This document shows positions 6,142 through 8,432 of a stretch of DNA of 8,432 bases, piece after piece. Numbering within the stretch: position 1 is the first letter of the stretch; every line of letters starts with the position of its first letter. A program made the position numbers and the translations under genes. The stretch comes from Planctomycetota bacterium (GTDB lineage: Bacteria > Planctomycetota > GCA-002687715): positions 1-8,432 of the forward strand of contig JABSRK010000160.1 in NCBI GenBank assembly GCA_013213915.1. The letters run 5' to 3'. The notes below the pieces were generated by a model. That model was not told where the DNA came from. It made no database searches and saw nothing but the letters and a program-made list of their open reading frames with translations.

Positions 6142-8432
6142 ATGGGGCTGAACTTTCCTGAGATAGCCGGCGCCCTCGACCTGAAGCGCGTGGACCTCGT
6201 CCCGGCGGTGGTCGCCGGGGGCGCGACTCTCCTGCTCGTTGCGGCGCTGCTCACGCGCCGCAGACGGGGCCTGATCCTGACGCTGTTCGCTTTCCTGCTC
6301 CGCGGCGCGGCGTTTGCCGTGCTCGCCCTGCTGTTACTCGATCCCGTGGAGCGAATCGAGGAGCGTCATCCCGGGAGCCTCCTGCTCGCCGTTGATATGT
6401 CGCGGAGCGTTGACGCCGGTGCGCGGTCGGAGGCGTGGAATGCCCTCCGCAACCGTGCGACGGGAGATCTTCCACCAACCGCCGTGGGATTCGGCGCGTA
6501 TGTCCGCCCCCTCGATCCGTCGGCACGCCTTCCTTCAGGCCCTGCCGCGGATGATCTCGTTTCTGACCCCGGACCGGCTCTCGACGCGCTGCTGTTGCGG
6601 GAGGATGCTGGCGGCGGCGCGGCGCGCCTCGTTGTCGCGACCGACGGAGCGGTGGCGCTCGTCGATGAGTCACTGCCAGCTGCGTCCGAGTTGTCGCCGT
6701 TGTTGCTCGCGCTCGTCGCCGGCGCGGGCATGCGTGTCCAGGCCGTGGGCCTGGAGTTGACTGATCCGCCCGTCCCGGGACAGCCTGTCCGGCTGATGTG
6801 GCGTGGAACGTCGTCGGCGGCTGGGAATGCGGTGCTCGTCGCGCATGTGAACGGGCAACAGGTGCGCCGCGTTCCCGTCTCCATCGACCCGGGTGCAGTC
6901 GAGATCCCCGTGACGATGCCACCGCTTCCGCCGGGCCACCACGTCATCGGAGTGCGGGTGGACGTGGATGGGGACGAGCCGCTCGACAACGCTGCTGTCA
7001 CCGAGATGAGCGTCGAGGGACCGCCGACGGTGACCCTCATCGCGGACGCCGAGCGCCCCCTCGTGCTGTCGGCGCTGCGTGCGCAAGGGCTCGAGGTCGA
7101 TCGGATTGCTCCGGCCGCGTTGGTCGCCGATCCAGGCATCGTCGGGGGCGCGGGCGTCATTGTGCTTGACCGCGTTGCGGTGTCCACGCTTTCCGATCCT
7201 GGCTTGCTTCGGGTGCTGACGCAGAAGGTCAAGGGCGGTGCGGGGCTGCTGTATCTCCCACGCGAGGACGTCGGCGAGATGTACGACGTTCGCACCAGGC
7301 CTTTCCTCGATCTGCTGCCGCTCCTCGGCCAGTCGCCGCCCCCCGCACCTGAAGAAGACAAGCCGCCCAAGCCTCCCGATCCGAACCCCGGATTGAAGCC
7401 TCCAGATCCCGAAAAGCCGCACAAGCGGGAGATGCGCAAGGCCCCGTCCCTCGGCCTGCTGTTGCTCGTCGACTCGAGTTCGAGCATGAAGGGGAGCAAG
7501 CTGCGCCTGGCCAAGGAAGCTGCCATCGCCGCGGCCGAGGTGCTGCACCCGAAGGACCTGGTCGGGCTGGTGCAATTCAACCACTTACCCAGCCTCGTCC
7601 TGGACCTCACGCCTGCGGGTGACAAGGCCGAGATCATCGACCGCGTGTCACGCGTGAAGGCGACCGGCGGGACCCGGTTCGGTCCAGCGTTGCGGTACGC
7701 CCTCGAGGTTTTCGAGGCTCAGGATCTCGCGATCCGTCACGTCATCCTTCTGAGCGACGGCGAGAGCCGCCCGTTTCGCGCCAAGCCGCTCGTGTCGGAG
7801 ATGGCCGAAAAAGGCATCACGGTTTCCACTGTCGGCTGTGGAGGCAGCTTCGACGAGGTCATGCTCTCCGACATCGCGCAGTGGGGCCAAGGGCGGTTTC
7901 ATCCAGCTTTCAACGCGAACGAGGTCCCCCAGATCTTCACCATCGAGGCCGAACGGGTCATCAAGGCGACGGGGGCGCGACACCGGCGCGATGCCCAACC
8001 CAAGCCGCCGGACCCTCCGAAGCCGGCGCCGGGCAAGCCCGTCGAATCCCCGAAGCCGCCTGAAAAGAAGCCCGAGGAGAAGCCCGCGGCGATTCCCTTC
8101 CGGCTCGGGTTGCCCTCTCCCTACCTCGGCGGGATCGGGCCGCACGACGTCCCTGGGCTGCTCGGCCTGCACGCGACACGCGCGCGTCCGGGGGCGTGGG
8201 TCTCGCTCGAGACCGAGGACAAAAAGGCGCCGGTGCTCGCGCACTGGGCGCTCGGCTACGGACGCGTCGCGGCGTTTGCGCTGCCGCTGGAGGGCGGCTG
8301 GGCAGCCCACGTCGTCGGCTGGAACGACTACCAGACGCTGTTGTCGCAACTCGTCCGATTCCTGCACGCGGACGCGTCGCCGCGGCGTTTCCACGTCAAC
8401 GTGCACCCGCGTGGCCGTTCCGTGCTCGCGAC
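6142..8432 (+). CDS. Membrane-anchored double-VWA / GATase-like protein, C-terminus cut by window edge
   Basis: The frame is open for 763 codons to the window end, with no stop. Two hydrophobic helices (about 19-37 and 43-66), split by a basic RRRRR turn, anchor the protein. Residues 79-195 form a VWA-like domain with a DxSxS motif (D85, S87, S89) and TDG at 167-169. A beta-rich domain follows (about 197-292). Residues 295-395 look like the first half of a class I glutamine-amidotransferase-like fold, with no cysteine nucleophile. Inserted in it is a second VWA domain (435-610) with a full metal-site set: D444-S446-S448, T511 and D539. Pro/Lys-rich linkers at 398-428 and 616-650 flank the insert. 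The GATase-like part resumes at about 652-742 with YGRVAAFALP and the WNDYQTLLSQLVRFL end. Proteins with two helices, VWA and GATase-like segments are known in Planctomycetes and other bacteria; their role is unclear. It probably acts in the envelope with the upstream NPCBM protein. Roughly 100 or more residues may be missing. Confidence 0.87.
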   Translation, partial: MGLNFPEIAGALDLKRVDLVPAVVAGGATLLLVAALLTRRRRGLILTLFAFLLRGAAFAVLALLLLDPVERIEERHPGSLLLAVDMSRSVDAGARSEAWNALRNRATGDLPPTAVGFGAYVRPLDPSARLPSGPAADDLVSDPGPALDALLLREDAGGGAARLVVATDGAVALVDESLPAASELSPLLLALVAGAGMRVQAVGLELTDPPVPGQPVRLMWRGTSSAAGNAVLVAHVNGQQVRRVPVSIDPGAVEIPVTMPPLPPGHHVIGVRVDVDGDEPLDNAAVTEMSVEGPPTVTLIADAERPLVLSALRAQGLEVDRIAPAALVADPGIVGGAGVIVLDRVAVSTLSDPGLLRVLTQKVKGGAGLLYLPREDVGEMYDVRTRPFLDLLPLLGQSPPPAPEEDKPPKPPDPNPGLKPPDPEKPHKREMRKAPSLGLLLLVDSSSSMKGSKLRLAKEAAIAAAEVLHPKDLVGLVQFNHLPSLVLDLTPAGDKAEIIDRVSRVKATGGTRFGPALRYALEVFEAQDLAIRHVILLSDGESRPFRAKPLVSEMAEKGITVSTVGCGGSFDEVMLSDIAQWGQGRFHPAFNANEVPQIFTIEAERVIKATGARHRRDAQPKPPDPPKPAPGKPVESPKPPEKKPEEKPAAIPFRLGLPSPYLGGIGPHDVPGLLGLHATRARPGAWVSLETEDKKAPVLAHWALGYGRVAAFALPLEGGWAAHVVGWNDYQTLLSQLVRFLHADASPRRFHVNVHPRGRSVLA

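Noticed and set aside
6366..7637. A 423-codon minus-strand open frame, with another at 7648-8406
   Set aside because: Both are antisense to the VWA gene, whose frame stays open for 763 codons with two VWA motifs and membrane helices. The antisense products are Ser/Arg/Pro-rich with no domains.
295..8432. Possible CRISPR arrays, tRNA or rRNA genes, insertion sequences, phage or defence genes
   Set aside because: No arrays of repeats, cloverleaf-like sequences, transposase motifs or terminal inverted repeats were seen. The window is almost fully accounted for by chaperone and envelope genes.

Overview
The window is GC-rich DNA from a bacterium, most likely a planctomycete or another PVC-group relative. 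The pointers are an NPCBM-domain exported protein, a very large membrane-anchored von Willebrand factor A (VWA) / glutamine-amidotransferase-like protein, and a chaperonin locus with two groEL paralogues. The lineage is an inference from gene content; no rRNA or other marker is present.

Positions 1-4587 (minus strand) hold a compact chaperone operon, read right to left: groEL copy A (4587-2971), groES (2904-2611), groEL copy B (2593-983) and dnaJ (955 to beyond the left edge). Gaps are 66, 17 and 27 bp with no evident terminator, so co-transcription is likely. Both GroELs keep the ATPase residues but are clearly diverged paralogues. Copy B is conventional. Copy A is cysteine-rich, has a changed apical substrate/GroES-binding surface and ends in an acidic tail. 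Neither carries the Gly-Gly-Met C-terminal tail. The single GroES probably serves both rings, and DnaJ would link the operon to the Hsp70 system, although no dnaK or grpE is visible.

Positions 4588-4892 are a 305-bp divergent intergenic region. No CIRCE element and no convincing promoter were found by eye. It contains two adjacent inverted repeats in the presumed groEL-A leader, a 10-bp direct repeat 44 bp apart, and a 6-3-6 inverted repeat that overlaps the second copy of that direct repeat.

Positions 4893-8432 (plus strand) hold a two-gene unit. The first gene encodes an exported protein with a C-terminal NPCBM (putative carbohydrate-binding) domain. After 28 bp comes a gene of at least 763 codons, cut by the right edge, for a two-helix membrane protein. 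It has an N-terminal VWA-like domain, then a GATase-like domain split by a second, intact VWA domain flanked by Pro/Lys-rich linkers. This reading frame is open from 6142 to the window end. The two plus-strand genes look like cell-envelope functions unrelated to the chaperones, sharing only the divergent intergenic region.
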